This document shows, one piece after another, positions 31,601 through 46,200 of a stretch of 64,000 bases of DNA. Position 1 is the stretch's first letter. Every line of letters starts with the position of its first letter. The stretch is from Sipunculus nudus (lineage: Eukaryota > Annelida > Sipuncula > Golfingiida > Sipunculidae). Made by a program: the position numbers and the translations under genes. Below the pieces are notes generated by a model. The model was not told the origin of the DNA. It saw only the letters and a program-made list of their open reading frames with translations, and made no database searches. The stretch spans positions 35,087,840-35,151,839 of the forward strand of contig CM049322.1 of the NCBI GenBank assembly GCA_026874595.1. The letters run 5' to 3'.

Positions 31601-34600
31601 TTTATTTGAAGGATTTTTATTAAACTCGTCAATAATATTAATTTAATATCTCACCTTAGTTTGAATTCCACTGAAATCAATGCATATTTAAAGAGGTCAG
31701 AGGTCACCAAACACACTATGGGCGTATTATGCACTTTGAGGTGCTCTTGTTATAACATTCTATACATTTTAAATCTACTGACATCGATCTAAGGGGCTTG
31801 TTACATCTAAAAAAACACATTCAACTAATGTCATGAAAACATCAAGAAATTTTTTAAAAATTTACAAAGCAATGTTGGCACCTTAAGCAAACAGACATTT
31901 GATATGGCAGTGTGTGTGAAAAGATTAAACACTTTAAGGGTGTAAGTTATTTGTTAAAGTTTTTTTAAGTATTTACTTTAAGTATTAAAAAAATGGTTGA
32001 CACTTATTGGTCAACCTTTTCCAGATTGCTGAAATATATATAGAATATTAACTTTCAGTTCATGGAGGGTTCACTCAGCTTCATACCTATTTAACTGATG
32101 GTCCATTTCCTAATTAATTGTATTTTTCCCCTGCTCCCTCAGAATGGGGGACATTGATTTGGGCTTGTCTGTCTGTCCATCAGTCTGTACGTCTATCTGT
32201 CCATCCATCTGGTTTTGGTTTTCATGCAATAACTTTCCTAAATATTTTCTAATTTCATTCAAATTTGAGTCAGTTATTGCTCTCATGCATACCTTGGTTG
32301 GAATTGGTTTTGGAGTTTATGTCTGGAAAGTTATTCTCAACAGCTCAAAAAAAAAATTTTTGTTCAAAATTGACAACCAAAAACTATGACATGTGGAGAC
32401 ATCTTCAGGGGATATTTAAACTGAAACACAGCCACTATGACATGTGAAGACATCTTCAGGTGAAAATGAAACTAAACCATATTGGTAGGGCAAGCATGAA
32501 GGACAACTAGGCAGAAGCGGAGGACATAAATTCCATGATATGCTTGTTTATTTTTGTTTTTGTCTTACAGAATCAGTATGATGCATACGTCGCGTGGGTC
32601 AACTCTCAGCTGAAGAAAAAGCCTGGAGTACGACTGATCGAGGATTTACGCTGTGATATGCAAGATGGCCTTGCTCTCGTACACCTCATCGATATTGTTG
32701 GTGAGTGTACTACAGAATTATGGAATCTAATTTTCTTGTGTCTTATTATAATTTTTTAATGCCATTTTATTTGAAATGCTTTGGACTTTTATTCAGGGCC
32801 TTTAACCTTTGATATTATAAATGTAAGAATGAAACTTACTATCATGTAAAATTAAATAATGTAAGGTCAAATATATATATACCAGTTACAGAAAGTAACA
32901 TGACCTGGGTTTTTTCTGTACTCCGTAATAAAGAGGTTTTCAGATGGTTAAGTGCTAGGAATCTACTTTACAAAGTAAGACCTCTAGTGCCTGTTATATA
33001 GAGGCGTCCATCAGCGGGAGATACCAGTTAATTGAGGTTTCCATGCATTTTCAAAAACTTCTGTTTTCAACTCATTTTAAAATAATACTTTTATCATTCA
33101 GAATAGATTTAAAAAATGATCTATTTGGAAGGTGTATGAGGTTGCATACTTCCTTTGAAATTTAATATTTAAATTACAGAAAGGTATTTGTTCTCCAGTA
33201 TATCCCATATTGATATGCACAATTTGACCAATTTAGCTGGAGAAAGGTTACCAGATATATACGACTCACCCTCGAGTGCCACTGAGATGCGGGAAAATGT
33301 GGACCGGGTATTACACTACATGCGGGCCAGACGGATACGGATGCACCATACTACCGCTCAAGGTAAGGGGTCAAAGGTCATTTATTTTATGTGCTCTCAA
33401 CAGAAGACCTTGACTTCCTAAATCCTTATTGCTTTTCCTTTTGTGCACCCTTTTCCTTTGGAGATGGGAAGGGTGACACCTTGTAAACCCGGGCCAGCCA
33501 ACCCTGTGGTTAACTCACTGCCAGGTCCAGGGTGTGTTCCATTTGAACACAAGTATAAGCACTATCCCAAGTTCACTTAAAGAATGAACAAGACACAATG
33601 AGACACAAACTGCCTACCAATTCTCACGGTAGTCCGTAGTGGTTCTGACATGGGCACTATCACTAGTAGGATCATGGGAAATTAAAAATGAATTTCTGTG
33701 ATCCGTCATTAGGGCTACAGTTGTTTAAAAAAATAAAGTAAGTCTTAAGACATGATAGATACAGTTAATATAGACTGATATGGACATGATAAACTGCGCT
33801 AGATGTCATGAAATCAAATGTGATTTTATAATTTGTTGTAATTTAGTTTGGTTCTGGGATGGACTGAACTAATTATGTCATATAAGTATAAACCTGCTGA
33901 TAACTGTGGTAAGATAACAAGTGAAAATAATGAGATTTTTTTTTTTCAGATATTGTTGAAGGCAACCTTAAGGCCATAATGAGGTTGATATTGGCATTAG
34001 CTGCCCACTTTAAACCAAACAGTGTAAAACAGTCACATGCCTACGGGTCACCGAGAGGTCATCAGACAGTATCTGGAATTGCACAGGTAAGCACAGATTT
34101 ATGTTAACTCTTTTTAATTTTTTAAAGAAAATAATGCACAGCATATGAATTGTGTAAGTTGATTATACATAGGCTTTATTTATATGGAGAATTAACAGTA
34201 ACCATTTCACTGAAGTACATTTTATAAATGTCTCTTTGACTTCAATGGAAGTTTATATTGGTATGATTTTAATTTTATCATACATATTGCATATGTAATG
34301 AACAATAAAATACAGGTGAAATGTTGTTGTAATTATAGAAAATTCTCCTAGGTAGATAAACCAGATTTACTACATACCAGTCTGAATTTGGTTTTAACTT
34401 TTAATTATGTAATGTATTTGTAACAACAGTAGCTTGCAAAGATTTATTAGTTCTTTGATTTGTCAACAGGGGGCAGCAGCTGCATTAGCAGATGCAAGAA
34501 GAGATGCAGCAAGGGCAAGTTACAGACCACGAAGGCCAAAACAGCTAGCCAAGGAAATGAGGTTAGAAATATGTGTACTCAGTGTGTGGGTGTGTGTGTG

Positions 34601-37195
34601 TGAGAGAGAGAGGGCAGATTTGATCTGTTATTTGTTTGTCTTAAGTAGTAGGAGTTGTACCTGTGGTATGAAACTTTTAATTATATATTCTGTTTATATA
34701 TGGTGTGCAGATTTGGAATATATATAATGTGTGTGTGTGTGTGTGTGTGAGAGAGAGGAGGGGAGAGATTTTTGTGAATACAGATTTGATCTCTGGTGGT
34801 TCATCTGAAGTTGCAGTGGTGTAGGTCTGGTACGTGGGGTGTGAAATTTTTAATTATAAATTCTTATTATAAATGAAATGTAAAAACTTTCAAATATATC
34901 AGACAGATACTGATAAATGAACAGGGCCCAGAGAGTTAGATAATTTCCAGGAGTATTAGTTCAAATAATTTTAAATTCTCCATTGATTTAAATTTAAAGC
35001 AAGATTTAGATAATTAAAACTTTATGAAACTGCACTTGATGCTGCTTAGCTGAAAAGAATAATATCTTAGAAGTAATCATTAAAGGTTTTAATATGTAGA
35101 ATGAATATTTGGGTTGTGCATTGTATATTTGCTTCAAAGCTTAAATCACAGACGCCATGAATCTTAGTTGGTCAAACTAAATATGATAAAGAACTGACTT
35201 GTATTTGGATAATAGGGAATGTGTGGTCTTCAGTTGTTTTGTTTCCCTGGTCAGTGGACCTTAAGGAAAAAAGGTATTTTAATTAATGTCGGAAAGTCTA
35301 TTAAATTTTTGTCACCTATCATAATGAAGGACCCTGTCAGACACCTTTAACCATGGTATGTTAAGAGGTAAGATAGCACCTCTTATCAGTGTCTTATCAT
35401 GACACCCTAAGTGATTCTTAGAGGTAGAGTATATTAAGTAGGTAATTGATCTAGGGTTAGCAGAGCACTTGAGATCTGTCCTTGGCTCCCACACATCTAT
35501 ATAGACTCCCTGTGTCCAGTGATGTCACCTTAATAGAAAAACATTTGTAATACTTTATAATACATGCTGTTGAGATCCCATTGAACCCTTTATTTCATTC
35601 TTTGTACATTTCAGCCTAGTTCGTTTCAAATTGTACATTTCAGTCTAGTTCATTTCATGTACTACAAGTCAAGTCTTGTACATTTCAGGTTGTTCATTTA
35701 GTCAGCCATGTTCATTTCAAGTTGTACATTTTCATCCAATTTCTTTCAAGTTGTACATTTCAATCTACCATTGGTTCCTTCAAGTTTTACATTTCAGCCG
35801 AATTAATTAAAAAACAACAATTACTTCAGTACTTCAATCTTTTGTGGGTTTTTTTTGTCTGATGTTTCATATGTATTTTGTGAAACTTGCTTTTAAGGTA
35901 TACCTTTGCATTGTCAAACATCTTCATAGCTTAAATATTTTGAGATAGGCAAATAGAATGTTGTTCATAGCATGTATGATAGTTTTGACATACCAGAGAC
36001 AGACAACGTAACTTATTTAAATTCATTTAAAGAATATGTTTAAATATGTTTTATTTGTTGATTTAGTCTCCATGGTTTTTTAACTTGAAACTGATATATT
36101 TCCCTATATATTACAAACTTATTTACAATCTTTTTAACTGGTAAAAACTAGATGTATTTATATTTGATTAAATAAACACTAAGTGTATTCAGTATTACTT
36201 GTTTATGAAAAATTATATGAATTGTTATATTTATAAAATATTCAAAGTAAAATATTTATAAAAAAAAAGTAAGGAATAATTTACTGATGTAATGAAAGTA
36301 TGATAAGTAAATAGTAACAACAGTATATATGTGTAATATGAAATTATATTAGTGTAATTTATAAATTTCATGGAAGTTTCAATAATTTTGTTTCCTATTA
36401 TTTGTTAATATTTTTAAAAACTAGCAAATAACAAATTGTAAAAAGAAACAGGTGTATAGGTATATAGCAAATTAAATAATACAACCTTCATTTATTTCAT
36501 GGTGTCCACATTATTGTGTATTTATTTTCATAATATATATTTGTGCCAAATAGGTTTAAGTAATCATAAATGGAGACTTTGCAGCACATAATATATATAT
36601 ATATAAATAGGTGGGCACATCCAGAACATATTTTCAGTTACCACCCAGAAACCGTGCCAGTAGTGGTAAATAAAATTTTCTTGTATGTATCACCCACACA
36701 GGTCATAGCTATAGATGGGATCAGGTGTGTCAGAGAAATTAATCGAGCAGGGTTTATTTTTTAGACATTCCAAAGCAGATGGGGACATTTTTTATCCCTA
36801 GATGACACAGGGATACATTTCAGTACCACTCATGAGTGAGTTACCTATAGAAGGTCTTTTAGCATTGTATGTGTCCCTGTGTCTATAAATAGTACTTAAC
36901 AGTTAAAGCATGAAAGGAACACCTGGGCATGTACATTTCAGCCTGGTTGGTACATTCCATCCTTGTCCATTTCAACATTGTACATTTCTTACTGAAATCA
37001 ACAACTGGGTCATCTGAAGTGATAACCTGAGACAATTGTACACTTGAAAATATATGGAGTATTTCATTGAGAATTATTGTCAAGGATTTGTCATTAATTC
37101 ATTTCTCCCCATGAGGGCTCCATGCATGGGTGAACCCGACCTATATCTGGATATTTACACCTTAACAGTATTCTACAGGTAGGTACGGTAATAAA

Positions 37196-37238
<43 letters not shown>

Positions 37239-40200
37239 CTTTTGATGTACTGTGAAAATAGGTGTGCTTAATTTCATTTACATATAGGCATGCATTTAAG
37301 TGAAGATTATTAACTTTAATAATAGTTTTTTTAAATCTTCCTTGAACCAGTTATCCATATTGTTCATTAATGAATTAATCACTACGAACAACTATTTTTA
37401 GACCATTTTACCTTTTTGACCTGCCCAGATTTATAAGTGAATATAAATTTTATGAACCACACATAAATTATTTAGAATTTCAGTTGGAAAAAATATAAAG
37501 CCTGACTTTGCAAAAAGAATATAAAAGATATTAAGGTGATGCTAGTGTGTAACAACAAAGAAATACAAAAGTACCATTTCCTGTTTAAAGTTGGTACATA
37601 CATGAGTGCATACTGGGGCATCACATAACATCCCTGTAACCACAGAACAGCAACAAAGCTAACAATGTAACACCAAGGCCTTCATTTGAGGGAATATGTA
37701 TGTATTTAAATAAAGGCCATACTGGACTAAATAACTCAGGGATACAGCTAGCTGTGTCTGTGCTGCATCTGGAGTCAGTTTGCTGTATAACTGATCATAT
37801 CACAGCAGCCTGGACTTCCTGCGACTGTCACTGAGACAGGAAGCAGCGTGTAACAGAAAATATGTTCATCTAGAGTTTTGTATTTTTGCATCATATTTGC
37901 ACATTTTGGACAAGAGCTGTGTTGGCCTAATTTGGATTACAGGTTTACACCACAGCTGTGCCATATCTTGCTTTCAGGAAAAATTACTGATAAATATGGA
38001 TTTAGAAATTTGTGGTTCTTGACTATATACCAGAGTCTCTATATTGGGACTGAATGTGTGAAAGCTAACCCGGCTTGGAAGACTGCAGTGCTGTCTGTCA
38101 CACTATTAAAAGGGAGAGTGTGTTGAGTGGTCATATACAATATTTAGCAGTGTTTGTTTAGATTTTATCAGTGGATGTTAAAGCATTCAGGATTAAGCTG
38201 TACAGTGTGGATTACCAGTATAGGATTGTATGTATATTCAGAGGTTGCTTCAGGAGATTTTGTCGTTTGCATGAAAAACAACAGTCAAGAACGGGAAACC
38301 AAAGTTTTATATACAAACCTCACGTTAAACCAGATCTATTACATAGGGACATCTATATAATTAAATGATTAAATTGGACATATCATAATTACATCAGTTC
38401 TAGGAGTTATTAAGTGAATTTAAGATGCATATGTCCAAGGATATGTACCGCTGAGGGGGAAAACGCCTTCAGTTTGCTTTTGCAAAAGCAGGATACATGA
38501 AAATAAAATTCACTATAATACATCAGTGAATAACACCATTGTGGTAATTGACAAAATCTATGGATGCGTTAAACACGTTCAACAACTTGGATGAGCACAC
38601 AAGAACCTTAGATGTGGAGATACCCACACACAGACTGCCTTGTTTGTCTTAGGGTAGACACAGCGTATACAGATCATATCTGGATTTTAGATTATTTACG
38701 GTACCTGCTTAGTGTAGGAATATGTACTCTACGCCCCGGCAACGATAGAACGTCAGACAATTGGATGAGCCTATAACATTCAAGTACACTAAGGGATCGG
38801 AGATGTTAAACTCTGGTTTAGTATCACTTGCATTAAATGCTCAGAGTGATGGGTGACACAAATTGGTGTTTACCTTATGCCTGGAGAGTGTAAAATGGAG
38901 GACTTATAAAATGCAGACTTGTGAAATGGAAATTTATATCAAATTCAGAAAAGTAAGACCACTGCCAAATTCTTGTTTACATTGCTTTGGAAGAAATCTG
39001 TTTTGATTCCAGGTTTTATATGGGAATACTTAAGCAACTGATACCATTTAAAGTTGTGGCTCAGTTTATTATTAGCCAAAAGCATATATTCATAAAATCA
39101 AATCAAATATATTTTTGAACACACAATGTGTAGTCATACACAAGTAAGATAACAATGAATTAAAGAACATTCAAATCAGGTTTAGAATAATAAAAATCTG
39201 GACCTTTAGCTTTGGAGGAAAAAATACACTTGGATAGTCTTACTAGAGTCATCAGAAATGCCCAATCAACAAGAGGACAAAGATACTTTCTGAACTGTTT
39301 GTGTATTGTTATATCTTTTGATGTTGTTATTAAGCAACACATGTCAAAATTGGAGATATTAGAAAAAAAAATAATTGAACTAAAACCAGTGAACTGATTT
39401 TGCTCACAGAAGAAAATTTATTGGATTATATTATAATTAAAATTGGACATGGGATCTTCAGATCAGTTCTTATCAGAGAACTGAAATATTCAAAAAGACA
39501 AATTTACCACCTCTCACTCTTGAGGAAGTTTAATTGCTGAGTTCTGGGTGGAAGGAACTGAAATTTTTTTTAACTTTGGAATGAGGAAGTTAAGTTGACC
39601 AGGGCTGTGAGTTGAGTGATATTGACAAGTTGATTGGAATGTGCCACTGAAACTAACAAGCCCTGTGGAATGTGGAGATATTTTTGTTTATGTTTGGGTG
39701 GAACTGGTAGACAAGGAGAAAGATTTTCACCCGTAGCCATGGTGAGGAAGTGGTTCCAGAATAAAAGGAGAAAGTAAGTTAATATTGTGTGTGTGTGTGT
39801 GTGTGTGTGTTTGTAAGGGTTGATGCAGCTTACTTAATAAAATGTAGCTTATGCAAAACATTTTTAACATAACTGCTGATGAGTGAAGGCTTACTGTGGT
39901 TGGCTTTATATATTAACTTTTTCAGTTTTCACAAGGATTTCTTTTGTGTGGTTGATCCGGTTTCACAATCCAGTACCAGTAACCTATATACAGGGTATAT
40001 CCTTAACTATGTATATATAATTATTTGATAAGGACCCAAGGGGACATAGAACAAATGGAATTTCAATCTTCTTTACTGGTAGAAAAAGGTCATTTGATCT
40101 AGAATATTTTAAAAATAATTTCTTTAAGTGATAGATAACATTGACAATTTTAATAATAAAGGGTCCTATCAATCTTTAGACTTATAAATTGATACTGATA

Positions 40201-43200
40201 TGTGATGTCAGTTGATGAGGCTCCAAAATATGAATGTTTACTATTTAATTTGGACTATTCATGAAGGTGTTATTTTTTGGATAATTTCCCTTCCACGAAT
40301 ATCTCAAATTAAAAAAGCCAACCACTGTACATTACAAGAAAAGGGGGCAGTTAAAATAATCCTCGGACAATTACCTTCCCAAAAATAATCTTTTTGCTAT
40401 GGCTTAAAAAAGTATTGCACCTGAGAACGAACACACGTGCAGGACCAGGTAATTTTGTTTATATGAAATTCTGAGCTTGCACAGCAGTTAGTATACACTC
40501 TATGGTTGCAAATGTAAACATCATGACCTAAATGGTAGACCTACTCCTTATAAGGAATGTTTTGTAGTCAATATCAGGAGTAAGCCACATCAGGATATAA
40601 CTTGCCTGAATGTATGTGTGTAATGTTGCTTTTCAGAAGTTCTTGGATATGTTGAACTTGACTTTTCTCAGGCGGATAGTAATCATGCTTGTGTGACCAT
40701 TCTGAATGAAATAATTTTGATGTTGATGTAGCACATACAACAAGCTTTTTTCGTTGCAAGGTTGCATTGATTTAACAGCTTATGGGATAGGGAATTCCCC
40801 CTCCATCACATGGACCCACAGGAGAACAGCATGTCAGATTATACATCTGGAATTTAAATTGGCCTTGAAGGGGCCACTTCAGTTGTGTAACAGTTCAGGA
40901 TGCACATAAGAAAAATTATGTATACTTGCAGTATACCATTAATTCCAACATGTGACTCGTCACCTCCAGGTTTTAGTGTGTATATAAAATGGCAGCCCCA
41001 TGAGCTGATAGTGAAGTTCACTGAGGACAGTTGCAAGGGAATCTCAGAGACTGAATGAGTTTGGTGGATTAGACTCATTACTACCAAGTAAATGCTGGAG
41101 GAACACTTTTGGGATGACCACGCCCTCATCTGCAAATTATAGTTGGATGTCTCTTTATCAGAATACACAAGAGTAACGGTAATAAGGTAGAGATATCTTT
41201 ATAATGTGGTAAAGGGATATCCATTCTGAGCAATATTGAGTGACTATGTGATCATAACAATTGTTTTGTTTCAGACATAACACCAGCGGGAGTGACTCAG
41301 ATCGCAGCCGTGAGAGGGTGGCCTATCATTCACGACAGGATATAGATGGCGCCAGCTCAGGAGGAAGCCCAGCGCAGAGTTATAGAGGAAGTCCACGGTC
41401 TAGTGGAACTGGATCCCCACACACCAGTCGACGTTTAGACTTTGGCCACCATCTTGTCCCAAAAAGTAAATCAGCAGAATTTGATTATGGTGAGTAGATA
41501 TTTCTAATCAGATTAAACAGAATAAAGCTGAATTTAATTTTAGGATTTTATTGCAAATAACAGCAGTATTTGTAAGCAGTTGAGGGTTTAATGAACAGGA
41601 ATTAATTAACTCTTCTCATTTATATGAATTAACGTGGACACAAACCAGGGGTGGATCCAGGATTCCAACCAAGCAAGTCTGATAAGAATACCTTACAAAG
41701 GTCTGGAAGGAGGGGGGTTCTAGGCTGAAAAAAATTAGTTTTAAACCTTTAAAAAAGGTTACAGTGGCTGGAAAGGGGTGGGTCCATCAATTGATATTTT
41801 TATGGAAGAGTGCCAAGTGGTACAGCTTTGTAGTTTATGAAATCGCCACCAGATGGCAACATAGGGCAGGACCAGCTTCATGATTTAAAATTTATAATTG
41901 TATTGTATCATGTTTTCTTATGAAGATTTATCATATTTTTACAGACCAGGACAGGGAGCCGCCCACACCAGTTGGTGAGCTTAGTGCTGCCGCCTGGGAG
42001 GAACTTGTAGAACAACATGCTGAATTATCTGAAGACTTACTAGGAACAAAGCACTCACTGCTTAAACTACAAGACCTGGTAAGACTGATTCTCTTCAGTA
42101 TTTTAGTAAAAGTCTGTTAAAGAACAACATACTGTCGAAGAAATATTATCTTGTACTTTTTGTCTGTTATCAAATTTTATTCTGAGTTAATTAGATGATA
42201 ATTTAAAAAAGGGTAATAGACATATATTGCTTACAGAAGTTGAAATGGTAATCCAAGTCTTAAAACTCAAAACTTAAAATTTTGTATTATTTATATAAAA
42301 AATATATTAAATTTTTATTTTTCAGAAAAGTTAATATTATCTGTAATAAAGAAATTGAACACTGAAAGATAAACAACACATTTATTTTGTTTTTACTGAG
42401 TGTTTGTTTTTCTTTATAGTTGTTATGTGGTCAGCCTCCTGACGGTCAAGAAGATGACGGCAGCGGAGCTGTGGGAGAGAGAGAGATGATAGAGGGTGCC
42501 ACAGCAGAGGAAACAGTGGTGTGTATCATAATTTTCTCTCTTGTACATTCTATATTGGAATATTATAAGCCTAAATCTGTATTTATCCTTGACAGAGTAT
42601 TGCACTATGTAGCCATTAGCATGATGCTTGTTATAGATGTATCGAATTAGGCGTCAAAAGTCTTGTCCTAGGTCAATATCATTTTGGAATGTGGGATACC
42701 AAATGGCTGAAGTTAGTGAGAGCATGAAGCAAATAAGGGCAACTGCGGTTGTTCATTTACATCAGCATTTGAAAATTCAAGATATTTTTATATATTAGAA
42801 GGCTTTAGTGTGTTTCCTGAAATTTATCAATGTTTCTTCTTTACTTGATAATTCATAAGATTTGAATGCATGGACTTGGTATATATCAATAGAGCTTTGT
42901 GGGATCTTATAACTGATTGGTTTTGCTTTTGACCACCAGGTGGTGTTGAGGTGTCGTGTGCACCAGCTGGAAGAAGTCTGCCGTGATCTTAGAGAGGAGA
43001 TGTCCAAGGTGAAAAACGAATGTATGCAGCTCCAAGGAACAAAGGTAATTTGAATATTCATAAGGAAGATTATTATGAATAATCATTATATAAATATTAA
43101 GTATTTTATGCCAAGTGGATTCTGATTTATGGTAATTGAATAATTAATTCTATCATCTGTGATGAAGAAACATAGGCAAAAGAATCCACAGGTTTGATTT

Positions 43201-46200
43201 GGTATCAAATTAGGAAATTTGCATGTAATTTGAATGACTGGAGATAGTAGTAAAATGCAGAGTTTCTTTTATATGTTGATTGTGTTTCGACTCTGAAGGA
43301 ATAAAATGAATATTCATGATTTTAGGCGGGGCTTCAGAAGAGATTGGCAGACCAGGAGGAATCTTATGGGAATCTCAAAGCTCAGCTTCTAAGAGTTGGG
43401 TTTTCTCAGCAGAGTTTAGAAACTGAAAAGGTAACTGTGCTTTTCTTCAAATAATATCAATAATTAGGGCCCCGCTTAACAAGCGGTGCCCTATAGTAAT
43501 CACCGTGTCAGTCCGTCCTTCCGTCAGTGACACTTTCTTTCCCCCGCAATAATTCAACAACATCATACTTCAGCTTTCCCTAATTCATAGGGATTATTGA
43601 TACATATGAGGGCTCTAGACCTATTGAATTACAGACCTGTTGGAATTCCAACATGGTCACCACAGTCCAATCGCTGATTTTTCTTTCACACGCGATAACT
43701 CAACAACAACAACATACATTCCTGCTTGATCTTTCTCAAATTCACATTCATCATTGCTGCCTATGCGGGGCCCTCTGAGGACCTTTGTCTGACCACATCT
43801 AGTTGTGTCTATATTGGAAGTGACAACACATATTTGTGATAGCACAGAATTATGGGGTAATATCAGTAAAAGAAGAATATGCATGGTAGACATGTAAAGA
43901 TCTATTGGCATTCTTTAGGATGTAATGCATACCAGGAACTGCACACACTTTTTCAGTGCACACCTTTAACATAGTCCTGCTAATGAATCAGAAGAAGAAC
44001 TCTCTGTTGAACAGGATTTTTGGTCTTTTTAGCAAGAAGTGCACCATTTTAATAAATTCACCTACATTTGATTTAATAATGGAAATTGTTAATATGAATA
44101 TACCTGCTTCTCTTGTAATGAGATTGTCTCCTTACTCCACTTGTATATTGTATGTTTTAGGTGGTATATAGGTCCTTGAACATAGAATATTTATATATTT
44201 AGCGTTGTATATGTGACTGTTAAAACATGATAGTTTATTGTCATTACATTTTGATTTTAAGATTTTTGTAACTAATGTTGTAAATTATTTCTGTGTTTTC
44301 CAGGCAGATTTACAAAAAGAATGTGCAGACAAAGACAGAGCGATATTAGAATTAAGAGTGAGTATGATTTCAAAATAAATATTGTAGCTGTATTCTTTAA
44401 ATGAAAAAGTTACTCAAAGGATCAGTTTAAAATACTCCATGTGGTGAGGAAGTAATATTTGGTGATACAATAATTTTTTGATACTTTCTGATCTTGGCTG
44501 GATGTTTGAAAAAATACCCATGAAATAAAACTGTTTCTCATATCACATAAATTAATTGTCCTGTTGATGAATTCATATGGGTTTATTTGGAATCTAAAGA
44601 CCAACCTAAGAACTTTGAAAATAAGGAGGCAAATTAGTCATGTCTGTAAATGGGAATAAGGGAATATTTTCCGGTTTTTACTTTTCCACCGTAAAAGCAT
44701 CATAGCATGATTTGTCTTTAAAGAGAGATGAAGAAACAGACAAGTACGACAATTGAGATTATACTATGATATAAACATATCGTGCAAAACTTTTAATTAA
44801 AATTTTACTTAAATTTTGCAGAGAGAATTAACAAGAAGAGACCAACAAATAGAGGAAGTAACAGTAAGTCTTGATTTTTAAATCTCATATCGTGATATAT
44901 TCAGTATTATTATATTAATAATCCATTGTGAACTGTTATAAGAAAAGACAAAACAAGTCTTTAATCAGAAGTGCATCAAGGTGGGGGGTCTGGACCCCCC
45001 CCCCCCCCACTTTTTCATAAACTGAAACCTTTTTTGCATACTGGACATAAACTGAAAGGGTAACTTACAGAAAAAGGATAAAACTAATAGTTGAAATGGA
45101 TATTTGTCAAATGATGCATTACAAGAGAATATACAGATATCAAACACATATACTATAGTAGTTACACGTCATAGTTTTCTGCAGTCATAAATGTGAAATA
45201 TATCTAGCCTTATACCATGTTTGCAAGTAATTGTGCAACTCCATTAATTCTGACTCTCCGCTCTACAGACAGACCTGCAAAACCAGTTTCAAGAAAAAGA
45301 AAGAGCTACCAAAAATATGAAGTCTCAGATACTCGACCTGCATGGCAAGCTGAAACGAGTAGGAGAGACTGAGGTAAATGTAAGGAAAACAGACACAGTT
45401 ATGTTTAATTCAGTTCCCAGTGGACACTGGACATTGATTCAACGTTAATTCAGCATTGTCAGTGTTGATTCAACGTTGAAATCACGTTGACAAAGTTGAA
45501 TTAACGTTGAATCAATGTCCAGTGCCCGCTGGATTAGAACAGATCAGATTTTTTCTCTAAATAGTTTTGATTCCAGTTCCAATAGTGTGATGCCATCTGG
45601 TGGAAGGGAGGTAAAACACTATAAAAACATTACTGGAAATTTATTGGTTTATTAATGGGATACAGAAACTATGATTTTTTGCATATTTACAAAATCATCA
45701 TGATTATCATTCTGAAGATGAAAAAAATAACAGAATATTTTGAATGCAACTTATTATGGTATTTGCAGGCTGATCTCTCAAAAAAAGTTGCATCTCAGGA
45801 TAGAAAAATGGCAAGATTGGAAGAGAGGCTAATTTATTCACAACAGGGGGATCCCCATGGGAGACCAATGTCAGCTAGGTCTTCACAGGTGAGTTTTGAA
45901 GGGACCAGCCAGTATATAAAGTTACAGATATATGTTAAATTAATGTATATACTAAGGTACAATAGCTTTATAGTTAGGGACCTAGGCTTACAGATAATAG
46001 GTAAATTTATGTATCAGAGTGATCTTGAAGTCTTTGATACAGATGAATTATACAGGTGAATTATAAATACCTGTACCTTTTTTAGGAACTCCTTACATCA
46101 TAGAAAACATAGAAAGACTATATTCTACATTTTATTTTGCACTTGCTACATTTCTTTTTGTCCCGAGCTTCTGTGGAATGGGGTACATTGATTTGGGTTT

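Larger units (their letters stand above)
25953..32570. other. DIXDC1: DIXDC1 intron 1
   Basis: 6.6 kb. Contains (CT)n at 26728-26772, (TA)n at 28559-28602, the candidate internal promoter at 27770-27922, and repeats at 31351-31754 and 32143-32540. No other exon recognised. Confidence 0.7.
34562..41274. other. DIXDC1: DIXDC1 intron 5
   Basis: 6.7 kb. Holds (GT)n runs at 34726-34748 and 39786-39811, a degenerate TTCAAGTTGTACATTTCAG repeat (35600-35800), (AT)n at 37199-37236, and the candidate alternative first exon at 39739. TATAAAA occurs near 40983. Confidence 0.7.

Noticed and set aside
39739-39773. Homeodomain exon, from WFQNKRR
   Set aside because: Only the short recognition-helix-like string is present; no preceding helices or upstream acceptor, and it starts with its own ATG.
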